Assembly (NCBI GenBank): GCA_036346225.1
Contig: JARFIW010001454.1
Span: 186,001-250,000 of the forward strand
DNA length: 64,000 nt
Source: Platerodrilus igneus
Taxonomy: Eukaryota; Arthropoda; Insecta; Coleoptera; Lycidae
Direction: 5' to 3'
Positions within the stretch are counted from its first letter, which is position 1. Each line of letters opens with the position of its first letter. Of the stretch, positions 44,045 through 54,700 are shown piece after piece. Below the pieces are notes generated by a model. That model was not told where the DNA came from, made no database searches, and saw only the letters and a list, made by a program, of their open reading frames with translations. A program made the position numbers and the translations under genes.

Positions 44045-46339
44045 GTATATACAACACATTAGTAAGTTAAGACGTTTTTCAGAGCTCTAGGTTAAGGATT
44101 ATTTAGTTTAGAGTTGAGCTTTATAATCAAATTGGTTTCAATATTCACCTTGGCAAAAATGCGCCAAAGAATTCTCAATATGCATTGATAGAAGGACACA
44201 GAATTAGGCAATTTTACCTACTAATCATTAAATGTAAATATTTTAGCGTAGAGGGTAATTTAGACTAGATTTGATGCATATTAATTCAAATTAGCTTTTC
44301 AATGTTACGTTAGGTTTATATTAATAATCATAAGATCAAGTTGACGTGTGTAAATATGGTTCTAAAGTATAATTTCATTTTAACCTCGGTAAACGTTCTA
44401 AAAGCTTTTATAGTAAGGTGTTTATGAAAACAAGCAACGGTTATCGCTTCCGAGAGAAACAACCAGTTGAAAACATTCTGAGTAGCAATTATATTCAAAA
44501 ATAGTAAGGAAGAAGTGGTATACAGATTATTCGTTAAAAGGCCGAGGCCGTTAAAGAGTACGGATCGATATTTTATAAGGAAAGATGGCTTGTAAGATGC
44601 GTTAGCAAAGGACAGTAGATAACATATGTTTTGTTGTGGGTTGACTTTTAAACAAATGGATCGAAGTTTCTAGGTACGAGGAAAATGCAGAATGTTTGTT
44701 TAAGGTATCGATTTAGAAGTGAACTGAAAATGAGGTAGGAATGCGATAAACAAACTACCTAAGAGAAACAAAGAAAGAGCATTATTCTTCACAGGTGCAA
44801 ATAAGAAGAGAGATAGGTTAAAATTGAGTGAGGGTATATGAACGTGCAAACGGAGCAAGACATATGGTGAGGGGAGTGGATAGACCAATCATTTGAAGAC
44901 AGTTGGAGCACGATTTCGACGTATTGAGCAGCTGTTAGAAAACGAAGTGGTGGTTTTCGAGGGAAAACGGTTATTTTGTTATGTAAATGTCGAGATTTTG
45001 TAAGACGGTTGGTGTTGTATGTTACAATACTTAGTATTGCAGAAGGCCAACACGGGGTTTTCAAGAATTTGTAAACCATTGAAAATGTTTGCTTAGGGGA
45101 ATTGGAAGACGGTTTGAAAAGTTACTTGGAAAGCGTGTTTATGGGGTTGTAAAGTGGTGTGAATGAGGTCTATATAAACGCATTCAGAAAGGGATGCGCT
45201 CTCTTAGAGATCTTACAGCTAACGATCTTACTTCAGCTACTTCTTTGCTTGCTATTGAGGTTAACTCTAAGAGTCAAATTGTATTCAGTGATTTTTATTA
45301 TTAGTGGTAATTACACGAGTTGGTGTAGTGATAATTATTTTAAACTGAAAGTAAATACAGAGTTAAGAGCGAAACTTTTCAGCATGTAAGTACCTATTAC
45401 TGCTATTTTGGGTGTTGGAGCGTACAAAGGCGTTCTGAAGTGAAAATTTAATGGTAATTGCATCTAGCATTGATTGGTTGATCTAAAATGGAATGGTAAT
45501 GGGAGATTTGGATGCACTTTTTTGATCAAGAATTAGGAGAGATTTGGATAACAGCATGCCGTGAGGAATGGTGTTTCAACTTGGAAAACTGATCCAGAGC
45601 TTAAAGTCTTTCTAGACGACAACATCTTCAAGGGCTGGTTTGCAGCTGCTTGCAGTATAATGGTTACCAGATAACAAACTTTTATAAACATTGTTGTGCT
45701 GTTTATTTGAGGTGTTTCAAACTCCTTTGCGCTTTTGTGTAATTATTTTGATGAATTTTGATGAACTGAAAATTTTATTGACTTTATATGAATATGAAAA
45801 CAGGTCTATAATTAATGTAAGGATAACCAGGCTGTTTTGTAAACGGTAAAGGAGACTTTTGATTATTGCAGTGCTACAATATTGCACACAGGTTTAAAGA
45901 GTTTTACTGTGCGCTTATATTAAGACGACAGTTAAAGTCAGCTATAAAAATAGCTCACTTACTTTAATATGGTATATGTTGGTTAAAGATATTTAATACA
46001 AATTCAATTTTGAAACTGAATTGCTTATAGTCAAAGTTTTATTGTATGTAATGGAAAGAGTTTTAGAGGATGTAAATATTTATTTCGTGTAAATAGGGAG
46101 TGATGTATTATGTTAGTTGCGTTATTTTGAGTATGATTGTAGGGAAGTATTTTCTTTGAAATTATAGCATAACGGCAGTTAGGAGGAGTGGAGATTCTGC
46201 AGATCCGGTAAGCTTCCTGGAAAGTGTTTGCTTATGCAATTATAGGTAGGAGCGAAGCAGCCGAGGAAAACTTCACGATTATTAATAACGGCCCACGTTG
46301 GGGTAATTTACAGAGTTAAACTTCACAACAATATATATA
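44045..46339. other. Unassigned non-coding region
   Basis: About 2.3 kb without a recognisable gene; longest ORFs are under 100 codons and show no motif. A TATA-box-like TATATAAA lies at 45171-45178, and the surrounding G-rich, mixed composition resembles LTR sequence. No second copy in the window supports that. Confidence 0.4.
45171..45178 (+). promoter_or_regulatory. TATA-box-like element
   Basis: TATATAAA within GGTCTATATAAACGC. Supported only by the motif. Confidence 0.2.
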
Positions 46340-48239
46340 CAGGGTGAGTTTTTAGTGTGGCAACAGTCGATAACTCCATTATTATAAAAGCTACGTATAC
46401 CAAATTTGGAGACATATTAGGCATGCCTAAAGTGCACATTTTAAAAATATTTGGAAGCATACAGGGTGTTTCATAATTCCAGGGCATATTAAACTTATAT
46501 TTTTTTTAATGGAACACCCTATATATTATTACATTTTTGAAAAGCCCATAAAAAGAGCTTTAATTTGATATCAAATTATATCTGTCTATTCCTTTTAGAT
46601 TTTGAGATATTCAGCTGTTTTTAGAAAAAATGACCCTGATTAGATACATTGCCACTGCACTAATACACAACTTATGTTAATTTTCAAGATGCAGAAAATT
46701 TTACCATATACCATAGCATATTTGTAAATATCACTTTTTTGAAATTTCTTCCCAGTATACAGGGTGTGTTAGGTTTCGCAAAATGCAATTTTTCAAATTT
46801 TTTTTAAATGGCACCCTACCAATTTTATTTCTACAATGGATAGTTCATTAAATGTCCTTTCATTTTTGTTAAGCATTCCCTATACCTAAATCCATTACTT
46901 TCTGTGATATTTTTGATTTTCTTCAAATTTTATGAATGTTTTTAATTTACATAACTAAAAATAACTTACTATTGGAGAATAATATTATAAAACAATTAAT
47001 ACATTTTGATTAACAATCAACTACAGTTATCCAATAACAATTTTCACTAAAGATATAACAACCTACAATAATACGCTATCAACAGAATTCTGCCAGATCA
47101 ATAATATGCATTTAATAGAAAATGTTCAAGCAGGAAATCAGGCAGGCTTTGAAAAAAATAACTATTACATGTAAAATGTCATTTAGGTTTATTAATTGTA
47201 GTGTGTTGTCATTTAACAGGATATCTCTCTTGGCATATTCTTGATGCAAGTAGGAAATTTTTAAACTTGCTCCCAATACCCAAATCATATTTATTTGTTC
47301 TTCCACTGTAAAATTCATTTTGAAAACTCCTTCAAGGATTAAATTTAAACAGAACTGATAATGTGTTAAATGACAACACACTACAATTAATAAACCTAAA
47401 TGACATTTTGATTGTAATTGTTATTTTTTTCAAAGTCTGCCTGATTTCCTGTTTGAACATTTTCTATAAAATGCATATTGTTGATCTGACAGAATTCTGT
47501 TGATAGCGTATTATTGAAGGTTGTTATATCTTTAGTGAAAATTGTTATTGGATAAGTGTAGTTGATTCTTAATCAAAATGAATTAATTGTTTTATAATAT
47601 TCTCCAATACTAAGTTATTTTTAGTTATGCAAATTAAAAACATTCATAAAATTTGAAAAAAATCAAAAATATCTCAGAAAGTAATGGATTTAGGTATAGG
47701 GAATGCTTAACATAAATGAAAGGACACTTAATGAACTATCCATTGCAGCAATAAAATTAGTAGGGTGCCTTTTAAAAAAAATTTTAAAAGTTGCATTTTG
47801 CGAAACCTAACACACCCCGTATACTGGGAAGAAATTTCAAAAACGTGATATTTACAAATATACTATGGTATATGTTAAAATTTTCTGCATCTTAAAAATT
47901 AACATAAGTTGTGCATTAGTGCAGTGGCAATGTATCTAATCGGGGTCATTTTTTCTAAAAACAGTTGAATATCTCAAAAACTAAAAAGAATAGACAGATA
48001 CAATTTGATATCAAATTAAAGCTCTTTTTATGTGCTTTTCAAAAATGTAATAATATATAGGGTGTTCCATTAAAAAAAATATAAGTTTAATATGCCCTGG
48101 AATTATGAAACACCCTGTATGCTTACAAATATTTTTAAAATATGCACTTTAGGCATATCTAATATGCCTCCAAATTTGGTTTACATAGCTTTTATAATAA
48201 CGGAGTTATCGACCGTTGCCGCACTAAAAACTCACCCTG
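46340..48239. mobile_element. Fold-back DNA element, mariner-derived, arms about 0.88 kb
   Basis: Left arm 46340-47218 and right arm 47365-48239 are inverted copies separated by 146 bp. Ends are CAGGGTGAG and CTCACCCTG, flanked by TA on both sides, as for Tc1/mariner insertions. Inside each arm are further CAGGGTG starts (about 46464 and 46759 on the left). The spacer retains a trace of transposase N-terminus. Confidence 0.87.
47112..47381 (-). pseudogene. Transposase N-terminal remnant in fold-back spacer
   Basis: The minus-strand ORF contains MNFTVEEQINMIWVLGASLK (about 47320-47260). It resembles the helix-turn-helix opening of insect mariner-like transposases (DUF4817-like: FT.EEQ..MI.V.G.). 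The rest of the ORF lies in the inverted arm and is not transposase-like. About 25 residues of similarity only. Confidence 0.45.

Positions 48240-48312
<73 letters not shown>
48240..48312. repeat. (TA)n microsatellite
   Basis: TA tract between the fold-back element and the hammerhead array. Confidence 0.95.
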
Positions 48313-48317
<5 letters not shown>

Positions 48318-48396
48318 AAGTAAATTTAATGAGTCTTAAAATAATATCAAGGAATGAAATTTAATGGCAAGTGATTCAATATTAGCCACAAGGGCA

Positions 48397-48441
48397 TCCT
48401 GTCGACGCGTTTCGCCCTTATTGGGGCTCACCAGGACAGGA
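48397..48441 (-). ncRNA. Hammerhead ribozyme 1 (core mutated)
   Basis: Minus-strand arms TCCTGTC / GACAGGA give a fully paired 7-bp stem I. Stem II GCCC/GGGC is perfect, followed by GAAA and CGCGTC. The core reads CTGGTGA instead of CTGATGA: an invariant A is G, so this copy should be inactive. Confidence 0.8.
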
Positions 48442-48697
48442 GTAGCAAAGATGTAATATTTAACACGAACACATTATGGGAAGTACAGCATCACCTAGCC
48501 CACAATTTGTGCCTTCGTGCTGTTTCACTTAACTTTGCAGGTTTTATCAACAGTCGGCATGGAGGGGATCCGGCTCAACTGCCTTTTTCCATAGCCAAAG
48601 ATTATAATTATAAAGAATAAACAAATTTAATAAGTCTTAAAATAATATCAAGGAATGAAATTTAATGGCAAGTGACTCAATATTAGCCACAAGGGCA

Positions 48698-48742
48698 TCC
48701 CGTCGACGCGTTTCGCCTTTATTGGGTCTCATCAGGACAGGA
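48698..48742 (-). ncRNA. Hammerhead ribozyme 2
   Basis: CTGATGA, GAAA and GTC all present. Stem I TCCTGTC / GACGGGA (one G-U). Stem II weakened (GACCC / AGGC). Confidence 0.8.
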
Positions 48743-48991
48743 GTAGCAAAGATGTAATATTTAACACGAACACATTATGGGAAGTACAGCATCACCTAGC
48801 CCACAATTTGTGTCTTCGTGCTGTTTCACTTAACTTTGCAGGTTTTATCAACAGTCGGCATGGAGGAGATCCGGCTCAACTGCCTTTTTCCATAGCCAAA
48901 GATTATAATTATAAAGAATAAACAAATTTAATAAGTCTTAAAATAATATCAAGGAATGAAATTTAATGGCAAGTGACTCAAATGCACAGCA

Positions 48992-49036
48992 TCCCGTCGA
49001 CGCGTTTCGCCTTTATTGGGTCTCATCAGGACAGGA
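48992..49036 (-). ncRNA. Hammerhead ribozyme 3
   Basis: Same as motif 2, with the invariant core intact and a weak stem II. The surrounding unit has several small deletions. Confidence 0.78.
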
Positions 49037-49276
49037 GTAGCAAAGATGTAATATTCACGAACACATTATGGGAAGTACAGCATCACCTAGCCCACAATTT
49101 GTGTCTTCGTGCTGTTTCACTTAACTGCAGGTTTTATCAACAGTCGGCATGGAGATCCGGCTCAACTGCCTTTTCCATAGCCAAGATTATAATTATAAAG
49201 AATAAACAAATTTAATAAGTCTTAAAATAATATCAAGGAATGAAATTTAATGGCAAGTGACTCAATATTACAGGCA

Positions 49277-49321
49277 TCCCGTCGACGCGTTTCGCCTTTA
49301 TTGGGGCTCATCAGGACAGGA
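49277..49321 (-). ncRNA. Hammerhead ribozyme 4
   Basis: Core intact; stem II GCC/GGC with a larger loop; stem I with one G-U pair. Unit truncated at the inversion point. Confidence 0.82.
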
Positions 49322-49507
49322 GTTGCAAAGATGTAATATTTAACACGAACACATTATGGGAAGTACAGCATCACCTAGCCCACAATTTGTGCCTTCGTGC
49401 TGAGTCAGGTGCAAAGTCAGGTGAAACAGCACGAAGGCACAAATTGTGGGCTAGATGATGTTGTACTTCCCATAATGTGTTCGTGTTAAATATTACATCT
49501 TAGCTAC

Positions 49508-49552
49508 TCCTGTCCTGATGAGCCCCAATAAAGGCGAAACGCGTCGACGGGA
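49508..49552 (+). ncRNA. Hammerhead ribozyme 5
   Basis: TCCTGTC, CTGATGA (49515-49521), stem II GCC...GGC, GAAA, CGCGTC, GACGGGA. Predicted cleavage after C49545. Confidence 0.84.
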
Positions 49553-49808
49553 TGCCCTTGTGGCTAATATTGAGTCACTTGCCATTAAATTTCATTCCTT
49601 GATATTATTTTAAGACTTATTAAATTTGTTTATTCTTTATAATTATAATCTTTGGCTATGGAAAAAGGCAGTTGAGCCGGATCTCCTCCATGCCGACTGT
49701 TGATAAAACCTGCAAAGTTAAGTGAAACAGCACGAAGGCACAAATTGTGGGCTAGGTGATGCTGTACTTCCCATAATGTGTTCGTGTTAAATATTACATC
49801 TTTGCTAC

Positions 49809-49853
49809 TCCTGTCCTGATGAGACCCAATAAAGGCGAAACGCGTCGACGGGA
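49809..49853 (+). ncRNA. Hammerhead ribozyme 6
   Basis: CTGATGA (49816-49822), GAAA (49837-49840), GTC ending 49846. Stem II weakened as in motifs 2 and 3. Confidence 0.8.
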
Positions 49854-50109
49854 TGCCCTTGTGGCTAATATTGAGTCATTTGCCATTAAATTTCATTCCT
49901 TGATATTATTTTAAGACTTATTAAATTTGTTTATTCTTTATAATTATAATCTTTGGCTATGGAAAAAGGCAGTTGAGCCGGATCCCCTCCATGCCGACTG
50001 TTGATAAAACCTGCAAAGTTAAGTGAAACAGCACGAAGGCACAAATTGTGGGCTAGGTGATGCTGTACTTCCCATAATGTGTTCGTGTTAAATATTACAT
50101 CTTTGCTAC

Positions 50110-50154
50110 TCCTGTCCTGATGAGCCCCAATAAGGGTGAAACGCGTCGACAGGA
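50110..50154 (+). ncRNA. Hammerhead ribozyme 7 (best copy)
   Basis: Stem I TCCTGTC / GACAGGA is 7 Watson-Crick pairs. Core CTGATGA (50117-50123). Stem II is G-U plus three C-G pairs with loop CAATAA. GAAA and ACGCGTC follow, with predicted cleavage after C50147. Stem III is limited to one or two pairs, as in minimal PLE/retrozyme hammerheads that work best as dimers. Confidence 0.88.
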
Positions 50155-50201
50155 TGCCCTTGTGGCTAATATTGAGTCACTTGCCATTAAATTTCATTCC
50201 T

Positions 50202-50203
<2 letters not shown>

Positions 50204-50242
<39 letters not shown>
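50204..50242. repeat. (TA)n microsatellite
   Basis: TA tract directly ending the last hammerhead unit at CCTTGATATA. Confidence 0.95.
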
Positions 50243-50246
<4 letters not shown>

Positions 50247-50285
50247 CAATGAAAAATTATTGCTTATAGCAATTTGAATAAATAA

Positions 50286-50439
50286 AACAAGTATATACGA
50301 TGTATAAATAATTCCCTTTATGAAACAAACAAATTCTTTCATTTATGGCTATGCAAATTACTAGCTTGCTTTGTATAATTAATAACTTCCTTTCGATTTT
50401 TCGTAAAGGTTGTGATTATTTATACATCGTATATACTTG

Positions 50440-50441
<2 letters not shown>
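50286..50441. mobile_element. Small MITE-like element with 27-bp inverted ends
   Basis: The ends 50286-50312 and 50415-50441 are perfect inverted repeats (AACAAGTATATACG...). No coding capacity. It lies between two TA tracts. Confidence 0.65.

Positions 50442-50474
<33 letters not shown>
50442..50474. repeat. (TA)n microsatellite
   Basis: TA tract adjoining the outer end of the BEL2 LTR. Confidence 0.93.
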
Positions 50475-50477
<3 letters not shown>

Positions 50478-51145
50478 TGTGATGTGCCTGACATTGGGTG
50501 CAAAATAAGTTTATTGCTGTGTAAGGATAAATTGTTGACACTGTCCGTCAGCTCTCTGAATTAAGAAAACTACTGTAATTATATATTACATTTATAATAA
50601 GATAAAATAATCCTCTCACAAACAATATTACAAATACAAAGTAATACAGCCATAACAACTCTCTCTTACAAACAATAACTAACTACAAAATCGATGAAGA
50701 ATAACTACCTCTCAGCACATGTCTTAGTTAGAGCTTTGGGATAAAATGATAGCTAGTGGTGGTCTTTATACAAAGCAATCTGGATTAGTTAAATAAGGAC
50801 CATCTCGATATTTTATGGTTTCGAGGAACACCATGTTATGCATAAATAGGAGTTTGATTAATCACAATTGTAATAATATAAATGCCAGACATAATAGAGG
50901 ATAAATACCTTGTTTTAACATGATGTGAATGCACTTGCCATTTGTTGATTGGAAAACACGTCTCATCGCGTGGACACCACAGTTCATAACGTTCCAAGAC
51001 TGAATGTCAATGTTACTAGATAACGTCGACTTTAGATTCACACTGCACCGTTGCCGAATCGCGCACAATAAACTTAAAGTTACGATTAACGTCTTTGCAC
51101 AATGTATTTACGGGAAAACATAATATATGCTTGCACGACGGAACA
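50475..51145 (-). repeat. BEL2 3' LTR
   Basis: 671 bp, starts TGTTCCGTCG (51145) and ends CACAGCA (50475). Preceded by the purine-rich GGTGAGCGGAA, equivalent to the GGTGGGCGG of BEL1. No second copy in the window. Confidence 0.75.
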
Positions 51146-51255
51146 TTCCGCTCACCAAATTCAAGGAATTTAGGAAAATAAAGAATTTAGGAAGTAATGC
51201 AGACTGAAAGGAGAGAAGAAAAAATAAAAGAACAGAGGAACAAATACAGACATTA

Positions 51256-52640
51256 TTAACATAAAGGTAGCAGGCACAATTTGACCATGAGACGTTGAAA
51301 AGTGCCATTATTGGTTTTAACATCTGTAACGCGAGCTATGTCGTCGTGGCCAGGATATAAGAGGGTGATACGCCTGAGCTTCCATTTAAATGGGAGTAAC
51401 CGCTCATCCTTGATTAACACTAAGGTGTTTACAGTGACTGGATCACCTTGATTATGGCATTTTGACCTCTGACCGAGAGTAATTAAGTATTCTAGGCTCC
51501 AGCGTAACCAGTAATCTTGATGCATTTTTTGTAATAATCTCCAACAGTCACGTGGAGGTATTTTAATTTGAGGTAGAACTTCATCTGGAGAGCCGTTAAA
51601 GATTCCATTGTAAGAAAATGGCTGAGTGAAAGACACTGCAGGTCATTTGGGTCGGCACTTAAGGCACAGAGTGGTCTAGAGTTTAGTAACGCCTCTATTT
51701 GGGTAAAGACGGTGTAAAGTTCCTCAAACATAAGTACTTGATCCCCGATTACAAAAAAGATGAGTTTTAATATTTTTAATGCCGCTTTCCCAGAGACTGC
51801 ACAAGTTGGGGGCACTAGGGGGGGTTAAAAGACCAAGTGATACTTTCCTGTTTAGTACCATCTTGCATATAAGCAAGCAGTTTATTGTTAGCTCCTACGA
51901 AATTCGTACCGCAATCGCTGAATATATTAGAGCAACGCCCTCGACGAGCCACAAAGCGTCGCACGGCAGCAAGGAATGCGGCAGAAAACAAATCGGAAAC
52001 AAGCTCAATGTGTGTAGCCTTGTTGGCAAAACACACAAATATGCATACATAAAACTTAAGAATTTTTACTTTTCTCAAGTTAGAAACCTTAGTTGAGATT
52101 GGTCCTGCAAAATCTACACCCACACAGCTGAATAACTTAACTTGGTTCACATGGGCTGGGGGCAAGTCACCCATAAAGGGTATCACCGGAACCGACTTGG
52201 TGCGAAAACATTTAATACACGAAGAAAGATAAAATCGAATTGATTGTTTGATCGAAATGATCCAAAAGACTTGCTGAATAAAGTAAGCTGTGATTGAAAT
52301 GCCAGCATGACAATATTTATGATAAATGGACAAAATTGCAAGCTCTGTCAATCGGTGACGACGAGGCAATAATGCCGAATATTTTGCTGTGTAAAGTAAT
52401 TTAGAATGTACCAAACGACCGCCAACACGTAAATGCCTTGAGTGTCAAGAAAGGGTGTTAGTCGACGTAAATGTTTTGGTAACTTTGTCTTAGTTTTGAT
52501 CCAGGAAATTTCCTTGACAAAGACTGTAGCTTGAACACGTCGAAGAATGATTATAAAGGAATTAGATAATTCATCAGCAGTAAGGGGTCGCGTAGGATGC
52601 TGTATATTTGGTTGTAAAAACTGGTAGACGTAGACCAAAA
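51256..52640 (-). pseudogene. BEL2 integrase
   Basis: ORF 52638-52348 leads into ORF 52414-51815, which has LAILSIYHKYCHAGIS and CIKCFRTK (zinc-binding), GVDFAGPIS (first Asp) and SDCGTNFVGANN (second Asp). After SFNPP a deletion or frameshift removes the expected catalytic Glu box. ORF 51815-51492 and ORF 51636-51256 carry the remaining C-terminal part with VNTLVLIKDERLLPFKW and RVTDVKTNNGTFQRL (DUF5641-like). It ends at 51256 just before the LTR. Confidence 0.82.
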
Positions 52641-53300
52641 TACCTTAAATTCTTCGTAATGACGAAAAATCTTCCAGTAAATTGTCAACTATGTTGAACT
52701 CGACTTCCATAGTTTGGGCAACAAACGCCAATACCCTTTATTCGATAGTGATCTCCGGGGTTGGAACAGTAATTGGGGGAGGCCAAAACTCTTGCGCAGA
52801 ACGAAGCCACCGTGGCCCCGCCCACCAAAGAGAACATGCTAAAACCGCTTTTGGCAAGAGACCTCTAGAAGCTAGGGTCCACCGGAGGTTAGAAGATTTT
52901 ATGTGAAACCATCTGCTGGGTGAGATGATTTGCTAAATATGGCTAACAGGATTAGCAACAAAGGTTTTCCATTAAAAAGGAGGTGCGCGAATCCAGCTGA
53001 GAGCCACTGTGGAATCGCTCCAAGCAAATATTTTAGAAATTGCTATGTCCTTGATAGGCGTCCAACACTAAAACAAGTAGATCAGACAACAAAGTTGAGA
53101 TACGTTTCATTGGTGCAACTTTAGTTTTAGCTGCAGCTAGAATGACAGTTACTTCGTCAAAAAATAGATTTACAAATCGAAGATATATAACAGCTGCATA
53201 TCCAACCTAACTGGAATCGCAAAAACCATGAGCTTCACAGCTATATAGATCAGTGGGAGGTAGAAAACGAGATATTTTTAGAGTAGAAATAAATGGCAAC
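52641..53300 (-). pseudogene. BEL2 RNase H
   Basis: Broken minus-strand readings show a DSSEHGFCDSS-like stretch (around 53210-53240), KAAVKTKVAPMKRIS near 53110-53140, and AWSDSTVALSWI-like sequence around 53000-53030. All are equivalents of the BEL1 RNase H boxes. Many stops. ORFs on the plus strand here are shadows. Confidence 0.65.
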
Positions 53301-53308
53301 TCCTCTTG

Positions 53309-53836
53309 CTAGTGTTGCCACTGAGATAGCAAATTGGCTGGAGGACTTTCGTCGCAGTCTAATCCCAACATCCATAAATGTTGGATGAGACGTTTAGCAA
53401 CAAGGGTAAGTGGAGCTAGAAAACCTAAGGGATCATAGATTCTAGCTACTTGGGAAAGAATATTGCGTTTCGTACAAGTTGGGTTACCAATTTGAACTTG
53501 AAAAGAGAAAACATCATTGTTAGGAGACCGTTGTAGCCCTAAAATCTTGATCGATTCATCAGAGTCAAAACTAAATGTATTTATTTTACAATATTCGGAG
53601 GAGGGGGGGGAGCTCTCTAAAATCTTAGAATAATTGGAGCTCCACTTCCGAAGTTCGAAACAACCTAAAGTTAAAAATTGAATCACTGGATTTCGTGTTT
53701 CCAGGGTAGATTCTACTGAGTTTGAACCGCAGACAAAATCATCCATGTACAGATTAGACATAATGGCCTCAGCAGCCAGAGGAAATCTTTCACCCTCTCT
53801 CCAGAAAAATATGGTGCGTGGTAGGGATTTCCTCAA
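53309..53836 (-). pseudogene. BEL2 reverse transcriptase, palm C-terminal part
   Basis: RFPLAAEAIMSNLYMDDFVCGS with the catalytic YMDD (rc of 53738-53749), GCFELRKWSSN, IKILGLQRSPNNDVFSF, RNILSQVARIYDPLGFLAPLTLVAKRLIQ. About 200 residues normally between the linker WEIEEIPTTH (upstream ORF) and FPLAAEA are absent, including motif A with its Asp. Confidence 0.84.
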
Positions 53837-54420
53837 TCTCCCAAAAGCGTCTAAAGGTTTGATCGATCGGATTCTCTAAAGCAACGAAAAACGCCTGGAC
53901 AGTATCTCCGCAGACTCTGGACTGGACCCATAATTGTCCAACCGAAAATGGTATTAATAGCAGCTGGTTGTAAAAATTTACCTTGGATGATGCCACCATT
54001 AACAATAAAAAGGTATACATCAGCTCCCAGGAGCATGTTAATTTGACCGGGTTTGTTCCGTGTTAGATCGGCAAAGTGTAGACCTTTCAAATGCGCAAAA
54101 TTGTTTGCAACTTAAGTGCTAGGTAAATTCCCGGAAATCGTTGATAAAATAAAGGTTGTGATTTCTACAGATTGTCCATTGTCAAGTATGGAACGTATAG
54201 TACAACTAGTAGCACCCCGATTGGCAGGTGCATTCGTTTGACCAAGACCATAGATGGGGAATTGGGCACGACGTATTAGTAACATTAACTTACTTGCACA
54301 TTCGTGACGTATAAAACTAGCTTGTGAACCAGGGTCAAGAAGAACTCTGATTGCCTTAAACCGACCAGCTCCGTCTTAAACTTCCACGAGAGCAGTAGAA
54401 AGTAAAACAGTAACTCCCTC
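53837..54420 (-). pseudogene. BEL2 protease
   Basis: LHFADLTRNKPGQINMLLGADVYLF (about 54085-54000) is the end of the BEL protease, followed by FGWTIMGPVQS and the FRRFWEIEEIPTTH linker. Upstream, IRVLLDPGSQASFI-like sequence near 54310-54350 gives the active-site region in a broken frame. Confidence 0.75.
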
Positions 54421-54700
54421 ACGAATATCTGCTGTTAACGATAGGGCCTGAGTTGGAACCGATGAAGAGGATTGTGATTTAGTACATTCAGGGGGCTGCG
54501 TTTGAACTTCAAAATGAAGTAAGCTGTGGTGAAACCTTCCACAGGTACGACAAGTAAATTTCAATTTATATTGCTTGAACGCATGAGGACGTATGCAATT
54601 TACACAAAGTTTTAAACACTTTATAGTATTCAGGCCGTCTCTACATAAAAGCGTGTAAAAACCCAATAATACCAAGGTGAGACGCGGTGCTAACAAACAA
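54421..54700 (-). pseudogene. BEL2 gag zinc-knuckle remnant
   Basis: CLKLCVNCIRPHAFKQYKLK, then CRTCGRFHHSLLHFEVQ: the cysteine-rich knuckles at the end of BEL Gag. The N-terminal Gag is missing beyond about 54700. Confidence 0.75.

Larger units (their letters stand above)
48313..50203. repeat. Inverted array of 301-bp hammerhead-ribozyme repeats (retrozyme-like)
   Basis: Seven units, four reading on the minus strand (48313 to about 49412) and three on the plus strand (about 49430 to 50203), meet head-to-head at about 49412-49430. Motif spacing is 301, 294, 285 on the left and 301, 301 on the right. Each unit has one type I hammerhead core. Units contain no ORF. TA microsatellites lie on both sides. 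The size, tandem organisation and ribozyme match metazoan retrozyme-type repeats, which form small circular RNAs. Confidence 0.85.
50475..54700 (-). mobile_element. Pao/BEL LTR retrotransposon BEL2, truncated, internally deleted
   Basis: A second BEL family on the minus strand with 3' LTR, integrase, RNase H, RT and protease, ending in the zinc-knuckle part of gag at about 54700. The 5' LTR and most of gag are missing. Protein similarity to BEL1 is clear, but nucleotide similarity is low. Confidence 0.88.

Noticed and set aside
46280..46300. Possible inverted primer binding site (CCCACGTTGGGG)
   Set aside because: Partial match only; no LTR pair or coding region of the right orientation beside it.
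48313..50203. CRISPR-like array
   Set aside because: Units are 301 bp throughout, with no short repeat-spacer pattern, in a eukaryotic context; the hammerhead motif explains the conservation.
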